The notes under the pieces: model-generated
What the model was told of the DNA's origin: nothing
The model's input: the letters and a program-made list of their open reading frames with translations, nothing else
The model's database searches: none
NCBI GenBank assembly: GCA_021732415.1
Contig: JAKFVC010000038.1
Location: 1-56,288, forward strand
Direction: 5' to 3'
DNA: 56,288 nt
Source: Planctomycetaceae bacterium
GTDB taxonomy: Bacteria; Planctomycetota; Planctomycetia; Planctomycetales; Planctomycetaceae
Shown: piece by piece, positions 26,258-36,840 of the stretch
How positions within the stretch are numbered: position 1 is the stretch's first letter
Layout of the letters: each line of letters opens with the position of its first letter
Translations under genes and position numbers: made by a program

Positions 26258-29200
26258 CCTTCCGGACCTTCAACCACTGTTCATCCAACCGTTTCGTCGA
26301 CACCGTAATAGCCGTCCGCAATTCCTGAGTAAACAGTGACACGCGGTACTCTTCCAGCATCCAGCGATACAACACCAACTGCGGATCGTAGATCTCGCGA
26401 TCGGCTTGCAGTTTCGCCCGCTCCAAATAGCCTTGCCAACGGACCGACAACTCCGCAGTCAGCTTTTGATCTCGCGCAATCGCGGGTCCCGACAGCTTCT
26501 CACGCCGCAACAAGATCGATTTGAAATACCGCGGGTACTGACTCAACCACTGCCAGGGAGTCGACGTCAGGAACCCGGGAGTAACCAGTTGAGCCAACTG
26601 CGATGCCATATCATCCCGCGCTGGCTTCATGATGGGAGCATGCATCCGCTCGATCGCCAACCGGGCATCGTGATAGCTTTGCATCATGGTTGGCAAGACA
26701 AGTGCCAGGTCCTGCACTGCTAATCCGAGCCGTTGTTTGCCGGCCTTGAGCGCTGCTTCAAACTCCTGAGCCGACCGCGGAATGACTTGATTGACGAAGT
26801 AGGTTCGATCGGCCAGCAGGTCGATCAACTGTTGTTTAAAGACGGGAGCATCCGGCAGGGTCATCGCATACAACTTGATCTTATCCCCATCCGGCAACCA
26901 GTCGATTTGGGCCTTCAATTCGCGTCCGCTGGCCAACGCAAATAGGCGTTGCAAACCTCGGCGTGTTTCCATCGCGGCTCGCTCAGGAGTATCCAGCAAG
27001 CGGAGTGAAACAGAATCCCCATGATCGGACAAAGCCGGGTATCCCGTCAGCGTTAATCCGCCTCGAGGAATCGCAACTTCGGCCGGCAGATCACCAAAAT
27101 CCCACGTTTTAATGCCCGATTTTTGCCACCGGGGATCGGCACCGCTGGTGAAGGTGGCGGTCGCCGTGGCTCCCAGGTCTTCTCGAACGGCCTGCAAATT
27201 GGGGCCACTGGCGAGCGCTTTGCCACCCGGATCAACCACCTTGATATGCATCTGCAGATGAGTCGGAATGGTTGCCGCATCAAGCACTTCCAGTGGCACT
27301 CGTTCACCCGAGATTTCCGCTAGCACTTTGGCTACGGAAGCCGTGAAACTCCCGACACCGAATTTGACGCGTTTCAAGACTTCGCGTGCCGTATCGGGCA
27401 CGGGGACAAACGCGCGGCGATAGTCTTTCGGCAAGCCTTTGATGAGCGCGACAATCTTCTCTTCCAGCAAGCCCGGCACCAGCCAGCCCAGGCGATTCGG
27501 GTCAATTTGGTTGAGTCCCTCTTGGGGCACCACTAGCGTCAGGCCATCATGTTCCGAGCCCGGATCAAACCGGTATTCGATCGGCAATTGCGAATTTCGC
27601 ATCGCCAGCGAATCGGGAAAAGCCTCGTCGGATACGGGTGTTACATCGGGTTCAAGCAGATCGGCTTCCTGCAAATGCAGGAGAAACGGGTTCTGCCGTT
27701 CCGCTTCTTTTCGCCACTTCTCGAACCAGTGACCGTCGGTAATCCCCTGCGGCAGAATCTTGTCGAAGAACTCGTAACGAATCTGCTCGGGCAGCACCAT
27801 GTCCCGGCGCCGTGACTTCGTCTGCAAGGCTTCCAACCGCTCAACCAGTTCCCAATTGTGTTGCTGGAAACTGCCACGCGTCTCAAATTCATTAAGTACC
27901 AATGCGTGGTGAATGAAGATCTCGCGCGCCAAGGCGGGCTCAACGTGACCATACTTCACGAGCCGGCGAGGCGTCACCACCAGTCCGAAGAGCAGCACCT
28001 TTTCATACGCCATGACTGCCGCGGCCTTCTGGTCCCAATGCGGCTCGCTGTAGTTGCGATTGACCAAGTGCTGGGCGAGGGGTTCGATCCAGGCGGGATC
28101 GATTCGCGCCACGGTCCGCAGAAACTTCTTGCTGGTTTCAATTTGCTCGGCAGCAACGATCCATTTGGGCTTCTTGGCAAACACGCTCGAACCCGGCCAG
28201 AGCTGCATCTTGCCGCCACCGCCAACGGTGTATTCGTTGGTCTCACCTTTGAAGGCCACGTTCGATAACAGGCCGGTTAATAGCGCTCGATGGATCGCCC
28301 CATAATCATTCTGCCGAGTCCGCGTCTTCAGCCCGGTCTGCTGGACGACTTCGTGCAACTGGCGATGCAGATCCTGCCATTCCCGAATCCGATTAAATGA
28401 CAAGAAATTCTGGCGACAGGCTTCACGCAGGCGACTCTTCGACAAATCATCCCGCAGCTTGTGGACGAAGTCCCACAGCGTGAGATAGCTGAAGAAATCC
28501 GACTCCTCGTGCGTAAACCGGGCATGACTTTCATCAGCCGCCTGCTGTTTGTCGATCGGTCTCTCACGCGGGTCCTGGAGTTCCAAGGCGGAGGCGATGA
28601 TCAGGATCTCGTGGAGACAGTTCTCGTGGTCTCCCGCCAGAATAATGCGTCCAATCCGCGGATCCACAGGAATGCGACTGAGCTGCGTCCCGATCTCGGT
28701 GAGCTCGTTTTTCTCCGTCAAAGCCCCGATTTCGAAGAGCGTCTTGTAGCCATCTTTGATCGCATCAGGCCGCGGTGGATCGAGGAACGGAAAATCCTCA
28801 ATCTCCCCCAGCTTGAGCGACTTGATCTGCAAGATTACCGAGGCGAGATTCGTCCGCTGGATTTCCGGCGGGGTAAAGCGGTCTCGATTGAGAAAATCTT
28901 CCTCACTAAACAGCCGCACGCAGACACCAGGGCCCACGCGACCGCAACGCCCTTTCCGCTGATCAGCCGAGGCCTGCGAGATGGCCTCAATCGGCAATCG
29001 CTGCAGCTTCGATCGAGTCGAATACCGACTGATACGCGCGGTCCCCGGATCGATCACGTAGCGGATTCCGGGAACCGTCAGCGAGGACTCAGCCACGTTT
29101 GTCGCGATGACAATCCGCCGGTGCTTGTGCGGCGTGAAGATTCGATTCTGATCACCACCTGCCAACCGAGCATACAGCGGCACGATCTCCGTCTGAGCCC

Positions 29201-30176
29201 CCGGAGTATCGCCCGGCAATCTGCGGCCGCGCAACAACTTGGCCGTTTCGTGAATGTCATGCTCAGTCGGCATGAAAATCAGGATGTCGCCGCGTCCTTC
29301 GTGGCAGACTTCTTCGACTGCCGTGGCAACCGCTCGTTGCCAGTCAGGGTCGCGATCGTCATCGTCTGCCTGCAGCGGTCGGTAACGCAATTCAACCGGA
29401 TAAGTCCGCCCCGAAACCTGAATAATCGGGGCTGGCCCAGCGGAACTGCCGAAATGCTCGGCAAAGCGTTCGGCATCAATCGTCGCCGAGGTAATAATCA
29501 GCTTGAGATCGCGCCGCTTGGGGAGCAACTGCTTGAGATAACCAATCAACAGATCGATATTCAGCGACCGCTCGTGAGCTTCGTCGATGATGATCGTGTC
29601 GTACTGATTAAGAAACCGGTCCCCCTGCGATTCCGCCAGCAGAATGCCATCCGTCATCAACTTGATGTAAGAGTGCGGACTGGTGGTATCGGTGAAGCGG
29701 ATCTTGAAGCCCACCGCCTTACCCAACGGTGACTGCAATTCCTCAGCGATGCGGGCCGCGACCGAGCGTGCCGCAATTCGCCGCGGTTGAGTATGCCCGA
29801 TCAAGCCGTCAATGCCGCGCCCGAGTTCCAGGCAAATCTTGGGAATCTGCGTCGATTTTCCCGAGCCGGTCTCGCCACAGATCACGACCACTTGATTGTC
29901 GCGAATCGCATTGGCAATCTCTTCACGCCGTTCCGAAACGGGGAGCGACGCGTCATATTCGATCTTCGGGACGTCTTTCAGCCGATTCTGCCGCAGGTCG
30001 ATCGAGCGTTGCAGCTCATCCTGCAGCCGAGCCAGATTCTTGTCGACGGGCTTTTTATTCCGCAGCGCATCTTCGACCTGGCGCAACCGAGTCCGCAGGC
30101 GATACCGATCGGTCCCCATGGCCGTCCGAATCCGCCGCTCCAAGTCCCGCACATTCACCGTCGGCTGCCGTTCCAT
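26253..30176 (-). CDS. hrpA: ATP-dependent RNA helicase HrpA
   Basis: DEAH-box RNA helicase of 1307 residues, close to E. coli HrpA. From ATG 30176: Walker [10 protein letters not shown] (101-109), DEAH in [20 protein letters not shown] (near 200), SATIDAERF (motif III), and [12 protein letters not shown] (motif VI). Helicase-associated and OB regions follow, then the long HrpA-specific C-terminal domain (DUF3418), starting near RREKLSG... in its final part. The open frame extends to 30344, but that stretch includes a repeat arm and no homology. In other bacteria HrpA resolves collided ribosomes; a similar role is inferred. Separate unit. Confidence 0.94.
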   Translation of the reverse strand: MERQPTVNVRDLERRIRTAMGTDRYRLRTRLRQVEDALRNKKPVDKNLARLQDELQRSIDLRQNRLKDVPKIEYDASLPVSERREEIANAIRDNQVVVICGETGSGKSTQIPKICLELGRGIDGLIGHTQPRRIAARSVAARIAEELQSPLGKAVGFKIRFTDTTSPHSYIKLMTDGILLAESQGDRFLNQYDTIIIDEAHERSLNIDLLIGYLKQLLPKRRDLKLIITSATIDAERFAEHFGSSAGPAPIIQVSGRTYPVELRYRPLQADDDDRDPDWQRAVATAVEEVCHEGRGDILIFMPTEHDIHETAKLLRGRRLPGDTPGAQTEIVPLYARLAGGDQNRIFTPHKHRRIVIATNVAESSLTVPGIRYVIDPGTARISRYSTRSKLQRLPIEAISQASADQRKGRCGRVGPGVCVRLFSEEDFLNRDRFTPPEIQRTNLASVILQIKSLKLGEIEDFPFLDPPRPDAIKDGYKTLFEIGALTEKNELTEIGTQLSRIPVDPRIGRIILAGDHENCLHEILIIASALELQDPRERPIDKQQAADESHARFTHEESDFFSYLTLWDFVHKLRDDLSKSRLREACRQNFLSFNRIREWQDLHRQLHEVVQQTGLKTRTRQNDYGAIHRALLTGLLSNVAFKGETNEYTVGGGGKMQLWPGSSVFAKKPKWIVAAEQIETSKKFLRTVARIDPAWIEPLAQHLVNRNYSEPHWDQKAAAVMAYEKVLLFGLVVTPRRLVKYGHVEPALAREIFIHHALVLNEFETRGSFQQHNWELVERLEALQTKSRRRDMVLPEQIRYEFFDKILPQGITDGHWFEKWRKEAERQNPFLLHLQEADLLEPDVTPVSDEAFPDSLAMRNSQLPIEYRFDPGSEHDGLTLVVPQEGLNQIDPNRLGWLVPGLLEEKIVALIKGLPKDYRRAFVPVPDTAREVLKRVKFGVGSFTASVAKVLAEISGERVPLEVLDAATIPTHLQMHIKVVDPGGKALASGPNLQAVREDLGATATATFTSGADPRWQKSGIKTWDFGDLPAEVAIPRGGLTLTGYPALSDHGDSVSLRLLDTPERAAMETRRGLQRLFALASGRELKAQIDWLPDGDKIKLYAMTLPDAPVFKQQLIDLLADRTYFVNQVIPRSAQEFEAALKAGKQRLGLAVQDLALVLPTMMQSYHDARLAIERMHAPIMKPARDDMASQLAQLVTPGFLTSTPWQWLSQYPRYFKSILLRREKLSGPAIARDQKLTAELSVRWQGYLERAKLQADREIYDPQLVLYRWMLEEYRVSLFTQELRTAITVSTKRLDEQWLKVRKA

Positions 30177-30291
30177 GACACGTAAACCAAATTCGCAATC
30201 GTCAACAGCCCGAGACAAGACAAAGTAGGAATCAAAACAGACACCACAGCGGGCCAAGTGGTTCACTCTAACAGGTTGTGTCAGGATCAGC

Positions 30292-30586
30292 ACCCGTGGC
30301 GGACGCTGCCAGCGTCCGTTCCCCGCCAGCAAAAGGAGTCTCAAGAACGCCTATCGAGACCTGGAAATTGTGGCTTTTCACTCATAGAAAGAGCGACGAT
30401 TTCGTTTTAACCACGAATAACTCGAATGACACGAATTTGTCGGATAGATAGCAATTCCGATGCTGCAATTCTCAGAATTTCTGATTCGTGTCATTTGTGT
30501 GATTCGTGGTTAAGAATCTCATGATCGACTGAATGTCGTGTTCCTTGATCTTAGGAAACCGCCGACGCTAGCAGCGTCGGCCACGG
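30292..30586. repeat. Nested inverted repeats, two families
   Basis: Outer arms 30292-30321 and 30561-30586 are imperfect copies of the GTGGCCGACGCTGCCAGCGTCGG family. Inner arms 30407-30436 and 30484-30513 (TTAACCACGAATAACTCGAA... type) pair with about five mismatches. No gene lies in this 600-base gap between the divergent hrpA and pheT. Confidence 0.8.
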
Positions 30587-30779
30587 GGGCCGGGGCATTA
30601 CGGCACCCGGCTCACCTTCCTCGCGTCGGCGGCGAACCGTGGTTGTCTCAAATGCCTCTACCACTGTAAACTGCCGACTTGGCATCGCGCGGGGTCGTCC
30701 TCCCAACCGAAGCCCGTCAAAACTCAAACAGCGATAGAGAAATTGCGCCAGCCGCGGTTGGCACGAAGAAGGTTGCGAA

Positions 30780-32810
30780 ATGCTTGTCAGTTGGAATTGG
30801 CTCAAGGAATACGTCGCGCTCGACATGTCGGTTGAGGCATTGACTGACCGCTTGATGATGTCCGGTTTGAATCTTGAGGAATTCGGGGATCATAAGGAAT
30901 CCGGCGACATCCTGATCGACCTGGAAGTCACCAGCAATCGCCCCGATTGCCTGGGCCAGTTGGGGATCGCGCGTGAAACGTCAGTTCTCTTCCAGAAAGA
31001 GCTGCGAATTCCGCCGGCCCTCGTGAAAGAAGTGGCTACGAAGACATCGTCAGTCACTTCCGTCGCGATTGAATGCCCGGATCTCTGCCCGCGCTACACG
31101 GCCCGCGTCATTCGCGGCGTGAAGGTCGGTCCCAGTCCCGTGTGGCTCGTGCGTCGGCTGCAGACGATTGGCGTGAAGAGCATCAACAACGTCGTCGACA
31201 TTACGAACTACGTCATGATGGAATGCGGCCAGCCGCTGCATGCCTTCGACTTCGACCAACTGCACGGTCAGAAGATCATCGTCCGGAACGCGAAACCCGG
31301 CGAAAAACTGGCAGCCATCAATCACGAAACTTACCCGCTGACTCCCGACATGTGCGTCATCGCCGACTCCGATCACCCCGTGGCCCTGGCCGGCGTAATG
31401 GGCGGCCTCGATACGGAGATCTCTGACAAGACAACGAACGTGCTGATCGAAGTCGCCGAATTCGCACCACGTTCCATCCGGGCGACCGCTCGTAAGTTGG
31501 GACTGCATAGCCCGTCGTCGTATCGCTTCGAACGTGGAATTAATGCGTACAACCTCGATTGGGCGAGCCGCCGTTGCTGTGAATTGATTCTGAGTCTGGC
31601 GGGAGGAGAACTCCTGGCCGCACCGGTAGCGGCCGGTGCCGGTGCTCCTGCGCCGCGTGCTCCGATCACCTTGCGATTCTCACAGATCACGCGCATTCTG
31701 GGGATTGAGATTCCCCGCGATGCCGTCGTGCGTATCCTGCATGATTTGGGTCTGGAAACGACTGGAACTGAAACGGAATCATCCGTGTCACTGGTCCCGC
31801 CGACTTGGCGTCGCGATCTCGAACGTGAGATTGATTTGATCGAGGAAGTCGCCCGCATCTATGGCTATGACAAGATTCCCGAAGATCGCCCCGTGCCGCT
31901 GACTGTGTCCTCGGCAACGCTGCAAGATCGAGTCCGCGAAAAGGCTGCCGATCTGCTGGTGGGAGCGGGCTTCTTCGAGGCCGTGACCGTGTCGTTCGTC
32001 AACGCGAAGACGTTCGCCATCAATCGCCCGTGGGGAGACTTGCCCGCGTTGAGTGTCGATCACTCGACGCGTGTGGAAGAGAATCTGCTGCGCCAGAGCA
32101 TCATTCCCAGCCTGCTCAACAGCCGCCGGCACAATGAGCGGCACGGGAACTTTGACGCCAGATTGTTCGAACTGGCAAAGGTCTTCTTGCACGCCAAGTC
32201 CGATCGTACAGATGAGCTCGCCGAGCCCGAGGTTCTGAGCTTCGTCACTGAGCAGTCTTACGGCGAAGTAAAGGGTCTCGTGGAAGCCATCGCCGCGGCC
32301 GTCAATCCTGCCGCACTGGTCACTGTGCGGCCGACGGCCCTGCCCTGCTTCGAAGCGGGCCGGGGTGCTGAAGTGTTGCTCAATGGCAAGCCATGGGGTT
32401 GGCTGGGCGAAGTCGCGGGCAGCGTCCGCGAGCAACTCGATTTGCGAGACGCCGTGAGTGCCGCCGAACTGCGGATGGCTCCGTTGCTGGCCGTTGCCAA
32501 CTTGATTCCCAAGTACGTCGAAGTGCCGAAATTCCCGGTCAGCGAACGGGACCTCAACTTCGTCCTGGACGAGCAAGTCCCGTGGCAAGAGCTGTCCGAG
32601 GTCGCCCACGATGCGGCCGGTCCGTTGCTGGAAAGCCTGGCTTTCGCGGGGCAGTATCGCGGCCAGCAGATTCCACCCAACAAGAAATCGTACGTCGTCC
32701 GGCTCAACTATCGATCGACCGAACGGACATTGACCAACGAAGAAATCGAAGCAGCCCAGCAACGGATCGTTCAACAGTGTACGGCCAAGTTGGGTGCCGT
32801 GCTGCGGTAA
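30780..32810 (+). CDS. pheT: Phenylalanine-tRNA ligase beta subunit, short form
   Basis: Non-catalytic, tRNA-handling and editing subunit of PheRS (alpha2beta2). 676 residues against about 795 in E. coli. After the N-terminal MLVSWNWLKEYVALDMS it passes directly from SGLNLEEFGDHKESGDILID to LEVTSNRPDCLGQLGIARE, so the OB-fold tRNA-binding insert (about residues 40-150 in E. coli) is absent. B3/B4 domain (RYTARVIRGVKVGPSPVWL, NNVVDITNYVM, QPLHAFDFDQL), B5 domain and the C-terminal FDX-ACB anticodon-binding domain (PKFPVSERDLNFVLDE) are intact. pheS is not adjacent. Confidence 0.95.
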   Translation: MLVSWNWLKEYVALDMSVEALTDRLMMSGLNLEEFGDHKESGDILIDLEVTSNRPDCLGQLGIARETSVLFQKELRIPPALVKEVATKTSSVTSVAIECPDLCPRYTARVIRGVKVGPSPVWLVRRLQTIGVKSINNVVDITNYVMMECGQPLHAFDFDQLHGQKIIVRNAKPGEKLAAINHETYPLTPDMCVIADSDHPVALAGVMGGLDTEISDKTTNVLIEVAEFAPRSIRATARKLGLHSPSSYRFERGINAYNLDWASRRCCELILSLAGGELLAAPVAAGAGAPAPRAPITLRFSQITRILGIEIPRDAVVRILHDLGLETTGTETESSVSLVPPTWRRDLEREIDLIEEVARIYGYDKIPEDRPVPLTVSSATLQDRVREKAADLLVGAGFFEAVTVSFVNAKTFAINRPWGDLPALSVDHSTRVEENLLRQSIIPSLLNSRRHNERHGNFDARLFELAKVFLHAKSDRTDELAEPEVLSFVTEQSYGEVKGLVEAIAAAVNPAALVTVRPTALPCFEAGRGAEVLLNGKPWGWLGEVAGSVREQLDLRDAVSAAELRMAPLLAVANLIPKYVEVPKFPVSERDLNFVLDEQVPWQELSEVAHDAAGPLLESLAFAGQYRGQQIPPNKKSYVVRLNYRSTERTLTNEEIEAAQQRIVQQCTAKLGAVLR

Positions 32811-32886
32811 TCAGAACAACAATCGTCGCCTCGGCCCTACAATTCAGGTCGCGTTTAACGGATATTGAAAAAGAAGGGGATTTTTT

Positions 32887-33019
32887 GGAACACTAATCTA
32901 CGCTAATCGACACTAATTAAATGCTTCCAAGATCACAGTCTGAACCACTGCTTGACGGCCGGAACATTGAGTTGAAAAATGATCTTTATTAGTGTTAATT
33001 AGCAAAGATTAGTGTTCCA
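32887..33019. repeat. 30-base imperfect inverted repeat
   Basis: GGAACACTAATCTACGCTAA... (from 32887) pairs with ...AGCAAAGATTAGTGTTCC (to 33019), about five mismatches in 30. Lies after pheT and before the next plus-strand gene. Confidence 0.8.
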
Positions 33020-33078
33020 AAACTCTTGGTCTTATGTCCTGAACGATGACAACACCCATTCATGCCCCAACTTCATCA

Positions 33079-34332
33079 ATGAGACATCTCATGGCCCTAG
33101 CTCGCGTTCTAGTGATCTGTTCGCTGTGGATGATTCCGCAGATTGTCCAAGCCGGAGACTGGCCGCAGATTCTCGGCCCGCATCGGAACGGAATCGCGGA
33201 CGGTGAAAAACTGGCGTCGTCGTGGCCGGCAACTGGACCGGAAACTGTCTGGAAGCAATCGGTCGGCAGCGGCCTGGCAGGCGTGGCAGTAGCGGCAGGA
33301 ACGGTCTACATATTTGATCGCAATGGTGACAACGAGCAACTCGCGGCGGTGGATGCCTTGACGGGAAAGCCGCGTTGGAAGCCCGTGACGTGGCCGTCGA
33401 GCTACCAGGATGCGATCGCGGGTGACGACGGTCCACGCGCCATTCCCGTAGTTCAAGGTGACCGAGTCTATGCCTACGGTGCCGCCGGGACTCTGGCATG
33501 CATCAACACCAAGGATGGCAAGATCGCCTGGTCACGTAATCTCGTGACCGACTATCAGGCCGACCTGGGTTATTTCGGAGCCGGCAGCACACCATTGGTC
33601 GAAGGCAAGACGATCATCGTGAATGTCGGAGGGCAGAAGTCTCAGGCCGGCGTGGTGGGGCTCTCCGCAGAGACCGGCAAGGAGCTGTGGAAATCGGTTC
33701 CGGATGCCGCCAGCTATTCCTCGCCGGTGGCCGTGACGATCGATGGAACGCGGCATATCCTGGTGATTACGCGATTGAAACTGGTGTCGCTGGATCCGAG
33801 CAACGGAAAGGTGCGCTTCGAATTTCCGTTTGGAAAACGCGGGCCAACCGTCAATGGCGCCAACCCCGTGGTCGTCAAGGATTGTGTCCTGGCGACAGCC
33901 AGCTATGGCATCGGAGCGACGTTTGCAAAGATCGCCAAGGACCATGCCGACCCGCTGTGGGACGGCGACGAAATCCTGTCGAGCCAGTACACGACATCGG
34001 TTCTACAGGGAGCCTATCTCTATGGAATCGACGGCCGTCAGGACCAAGGAACAGCCAGTTTAAAGTGCTTCGATCCGGTGACCCGCAAAGTGGCCTGGAC
34101 CGAGGACGGCTTCGGGATGGCGACGTTGATTCTGGCCGATAACAAGCTGGTCTGCATGAAGACTGACGGCACGCTGACGTTGGTTGCCGCGAGTCCCAAG
34201 GCGTACCAGGAATTGGCCACGGCCAAGCTCTTCAACAACACGTGCCGTGGGCTACCAGCTCTAGCGAAGGGCCTGTTATATGTGCGTGACACCCAGACGC
34301 TGAAGTGCTTCGATCTGCGGCCGGGGAAATAA
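33079..34332 (+). CDS. Secreted PQQ-type beta-propeller protein
   Basis: Second propeller of the window, 417 residues. Signal peptide ALARVLVICSLWMIPQIVQA, then GDWPQILGPHRNGIADGEKL, the start seen in planctomycete PQQ-like proteins. Blades carry DALTGKPRWKPV, INTKDGKIAWS, LSAETGKELWKS, LDPSNGKVRFEF and FDPVTRKVAWTED. No catalytic residues are identifiable, so it is probably a binding or scaffolding propeller. Three in-frame ATGs (33046, 33079, 33091) are possible; 33079 gives a conventional signal peptide. A hairpin with TTTT follows the stop. Confidence 0.87.
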   Translation: MRHLMALARVLVICSLWMIPQIVQAGDWPQILGPHRNGIADGEKLASSWPATGPETVWKQSVGSGLAGVAVAAGTVYIFDRNGDNEQLAAVDALTGKPRWKPVTWPSSYQDAIAGDDGPRAIPVVQGDRVYAYGAAGTLACINTKDGKIAWSRNLVTDYQADLGYFGAGSTPLVEGKTIIVNVGGQKSQAGVVGLSAETGKELWKSVPDAASYSSPVAVTIDGTRHILVITRLKLVSLDPSNGKVRFEFPFGKRGPTVNGANPVVVKDCVLATASYGIGATFAKIAKDHADPLWDGDEILSSQYTTSVLQGAYLYGIDGRQDQGTASLKCFDPVTRKVAWTEDGFGMATLILADNKLVCMKTDGTLTLVAASPKAYQELATAKLFNNTCRGLPALAKGLLYVRDTQTLKCFDLRPGK

Positions 34333-34342
34333 TTGATCCTAT

Positions 34343-34366
34343 GGTTGGCCTATACGCCAACCTTTT
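34343..34366. terminator. Rho-independent terminator
   Basis: GGTTGGC-CTATAC-GCCAACC followed by TTTT, 11 bases past the propeller stop. It overlaps the last codons of the convergent membrane-protein gene. Confidence 0.75.
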
Positions 34367-34736
34367 GCCTCCGGCCATACTGAAGCCCGGGCCAATCGTT
34401 TCCGGGATGCAGACGGCTCCCAAGAACCAGCCCCAGCCAAGCGCCGAAGAATGTCAATACAATCGCCTGAACGGGTGCGATCAGGATGGCGGTAAAAACA
34501 AGGTTGCCACCATCCGCCGTGGCGTTGACTTTTTCGATCTCAGTCACGGCAGTGCGGTTGCGAATTTCCCACTTCTTTTGGACCGCGAGATTGCCTAATT
34601 GATAGGTCGCAATCAATGACACCACTACGGCAACCAGGAAGATCTTCTGATCATAAATCAGACCTGCGATGATCATGAGTGCTACCGGGACCATCACCGA
34701 AAGGTAGAAATACTCATTCAAAGAACCATCTTGCAT
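34350..34736 (-). CDS. Small membrane protein, function unknown
   Basis: 128 residues with three hydrophobic segments (EYFYLSVMVPVALMIIAGLI; IFLVAVVVSLIATYQLGNLA; VFTAILIAPVQAIVLTFFGA). A hydrophilic loop (KKWEIRNRTAVTEIEKVNAT) separates the second and third. GAGG with a 7-base spacer fixes ATG 34736 rather than the longer frame. No family recognised. It is followed downstream by nothing on its strand until the terminator it overlaps. Confidence 0.7.
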   Translation of the reverse strand: MQDGSLNEYFYLSVMVPVALMIIAGLIYDQKIFLVAVVVSLIATYQLGNLAVQKKWEIRNRTAVTEIEKVNATADGGNLVFTAILIAPVQAIVLTFFGAWLGLVLGSRLHPGNDWPGLQYGRRQKVGV

Positions 34737-34770
34737 GGGATGCCTCGTCGAAGGTTGTAGTAGGTCGCTG

Positions 34771-34802
34771 ACAACCATCCGGCTTACGCCGGACGCTCGC
34801 CT
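34771..34802. repeat. Solitary CCATCCGGCTTACGCCGGACG element
   Basis: Exact copy of the element at 36983-37014 and 12104-12133. Its last two bases overlap the stop end of the hydrolase gene on the minus strand. Confidence 0.85.
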
Positions 34803-35904
34803 ATTTGCCGATGTACTTCACCCAGCTGACCTGCGTGATCAACTGATTCAACGCCGCAAATGAAATCGCCGCATTGGTCGCGAAGCGTGGAGAATCGTTG
34901 CTCGGGAATGTTGCCAGTGACGCATCGCCCACCAGGAACACGTTGAAATCTTTCGACAGATTTTCGTAGCCCGCGGTCGTCCGACAGTAGCACATGTCGG
35001 TGGCGTATCCGGTCAGCAGGACATGGCGTACCCCCTGCTCTTTCAGGAATTTCTTGAGCACCTCATAGCCTTCGGTGTCATAGATCACCACATCTTCCGG
35101 GAAGTAGGTGATGTCGCTCGTCACGGGGATCGGCAAATTCCAGAATCCGGCGTTGTTGAACTTGGCACTCGCGTCAAGACCCGGGAACTGGCGGAAATAA
35201 TCGATCACTGGGGTCGCCTGCGAGAGCTGCATTTCGGCTGGCAGCGGTTGGCCGCGATATTCGAAGGACTTCAGCTTCTGAGTCAGTTCGGCGGCACCGG
35301 CAATTCGATCTTCCGCTGTGGGGCGTCCATGTGCTGACCGATAGATTCTCTTGCGGATTGGATCTTCATTTCCCGGCAGACTGAAGAGGACATCATGGAC
35401 CTTGCCGCGAAGTGATTTTAAAAAGGGATCGATCACGGTCTTCGTATGCCGAGCAGCGAGGTGATTCTTATCGGGCGTGCAGAAATCGCAGACTCCGGCC
35501 GGTTCCGGAGTCGTCCAGCCCTGGCCATCATCAATGCCCCACGGATGCACCATGATGACGGCCGTCTCGGCGGCTCGCAGGCGGTTGGGCATTTCGATGA
35601 TGCCCCGGGCGTTGTAAGAGAAGCGCCAGGCCCGGACTTCCAAGTCGGCCCCGGCGTCATCGACCAGCACTGGGGCCTCGTATCGCACGAGCTCCCGGAT
35701 GGGCTCGATGAATTCAGGGTGATCGGCGAGTAACGGCGGCGGATTTTGCAAGCGTTGCAGACGGTTCCCATAAGTGCGAGTGGGAACGGGATTGGCTCCG
35801 GCACCTTGCAGCGCACGGTCCGATTGATCGACCAATCCGGCCAACACGACGAGTCCGTACGCGAGGCCGCAGCACCACAACTGGCGGGGAATTTTCTTGA
35901 GCAT
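34801..35904 (-). CDS. Exported isochorismatase-like cysteine hydrolase
   Basis: 367 residues with a signal peptide or anchor (CCGLAYGLVVLAGLV) and an isochorismatase-family alpha/beta fold. The first strand is AVIMVHPWGIDDG. The nucleophile region is VLLTGYATDMCYCRTTAGYEN, Cys after TDM as in the family; AHGRPTAEDRI or nearby provides the Lys/Arg. The family hydrolyses amides or vinyl ethers (nicotinamide, isochorismate, carbamoylsarcosine). A large insert (residues 150-240) and periplasmic location make the substrate unknown. Spaced from the small membrane gene by a repeat element; co-transcription possible. Confidence 0.85.
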   Translation of the reverse strand: MLKKIPRQLWCCGLAYGLVVLAGLVDQSDRALQGAGANPVPTRTYGNRLQRLQNPPPLLADHPEFIEPIRELVRYEAPVLVDDAGADLEVRAWRFSYNARGIIEMPNRLRAAETAVIMVHPWGIDDGQGWTTPEPAGVCDFCTPDKNHLAARHTKTVIDPFLKSLRGKVHDVLFSLPGNEDPIRKRIYRSAHGRPTAEDRIAGAAELTQKLKSFEYRGQPLPAEMQLSQATPVIDYFRQFPGLDASAKFNNAGFWNLPIPVTSDITYFPEDVVIYDTEGYEVLKKFLKEQGVRHVLLTGYATDMCYCRTTAGYENLSKDFNVFLVGDASLATFPSNDSPRFATNAAISFAALNQLITQVSWVKYIGK

Positions 35905-35971
35905 GAGGCTTCTTTCCGGGTCAAAACAATTGATCTGCCACGTGAGAAAGACGTTGTGCCGCGAGCCGCTG

Positions 35972-36102
35972 TAGCCTGACTCTCTGAGTCGGGAGCATTA
36001 TACATCCAAGCACCCGACTCGGAGAGTCAGGCTACAGGACCCGACTCAGAGAGTCGGGCTACGGGGCGAAATCCTGGGCCGACTCTGGAGAGTCAGGCTA
36101 CC
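35972..36102. repeat. Cluster of four TAGCCTGACTCTC elements
   Basis: Four copies in alternating orientation (35972-35996, about 36010-36033, 36036-36060, 36081-36102), each with GACTCtnnAGAGTC-type self-pairing. Lies between divergent genes (34801 minus, 36156 plus). Same family as 2829, 3051, 51832 and 51957. Confidence 0.85.
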
Positions 36103-36155
36103 TGTCCGATAGACTACCACCAATCACATTCCACACTGACTATGAGGCTGACTCC

Positions 36156-36833
36156 ATGGGTGACCTGAGCGTCCAACGGTTGACGAAGACCTTTTCTACA
36201 GAGGGGGGCTCGCTGGAGATCCTGCGTGATGTCGAACTGCAGATGAACCGCGGCGATTCACTCGCGATCACCGGGCCGTCCGGGTCTGGTAAGAGTACGC
36301 TGCTGTACATCCTGGGAACGCTCGACCGGCCAACTTCAGGCGATGTGCGGATTCAGGGGCAGGATCCCTTCACCCTGACACCTGAACCGCTGGCTTTGTT
36401 TCGCAATCGGCATGTGGGGTTTGTGTTTCAAGACCATCATTTGCTGCCTCAATGCAACGTGCTGGAGAATGTGCTGATCCCCGCCTTGGCCGGATCTGGG
36501 GCTGGTGCCGCCGAAGAGGAACGGGCCAGAAAACTGCTCGACCGAGTTGGCATGGGAAGCCGGTTGACTCATCGGCCCGCGCAACTGTCTGGCGGTGAGC
36601 GTCAACGCGTGGCCTTGTGCCGGGCACTGATCAATCAGCCGCTGCTGTTACTGGCCGATGAACCGACCGGGAACCTGGATCAGACGACCGCCGAATCGGT
36701 TGGCAAATTGCTGCTGGAACTCAACCAGGAATTGCAGACGTTATTGATCGTGGTCACGCACAGTATGGAGTTGGCGGGGAAATTTCCAAGGCGCGTGGAG
36801 TTGAAGCAAGGGGCGCTGGTGGACAGGGCGTAA
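36156..36833 (+). CDS. ABC transporter ATP-binding protein, LolD-like
   Basis: 225-residue ATPase of the LolD/MacB/FtsE class. Walker [27 protein letters not shown]-loop VGFVFQDHHLLPQCN, signature LSGGERQRVALCRAL and Walker [15 protein letters not shown]. The LxYILGTLDRPTSG and HHLLPQCNVLENV signatures favour the LolD-type lipoprotein-release class or a related FtsX-permease system. No permease is next to it; flanked by repeat clusters on both sides. Genuinely orphan within the window. Confidence 0.92.
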   Translation: MGDLSVQRLTKTFSTEGGSLEILRDVELQMNRGDSLAITGPSGSGKSTLLYILGTLDRPTSGDVRIQGQDPFTLTPEPLALFRNRHVGFVFQDHHLLPQCNVLENVLIPALAGSGAGAAEEERARKLLDRVGMGSRLTHRPAQLSGGERQRVALCRALINQPLLLLADEPTGNLDQTTAESVGKLLLELNQELQTLLIVVTHSMELAGKFPRRVELKQGALVDRA

Positions 36834-36840
36834 CACTCTA

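Noticed and set aside
28461-29732. 423-codon frame antisense to hrpA
   Set aside because: Overlaps the conserved helicase motifs, no recognisable domain.
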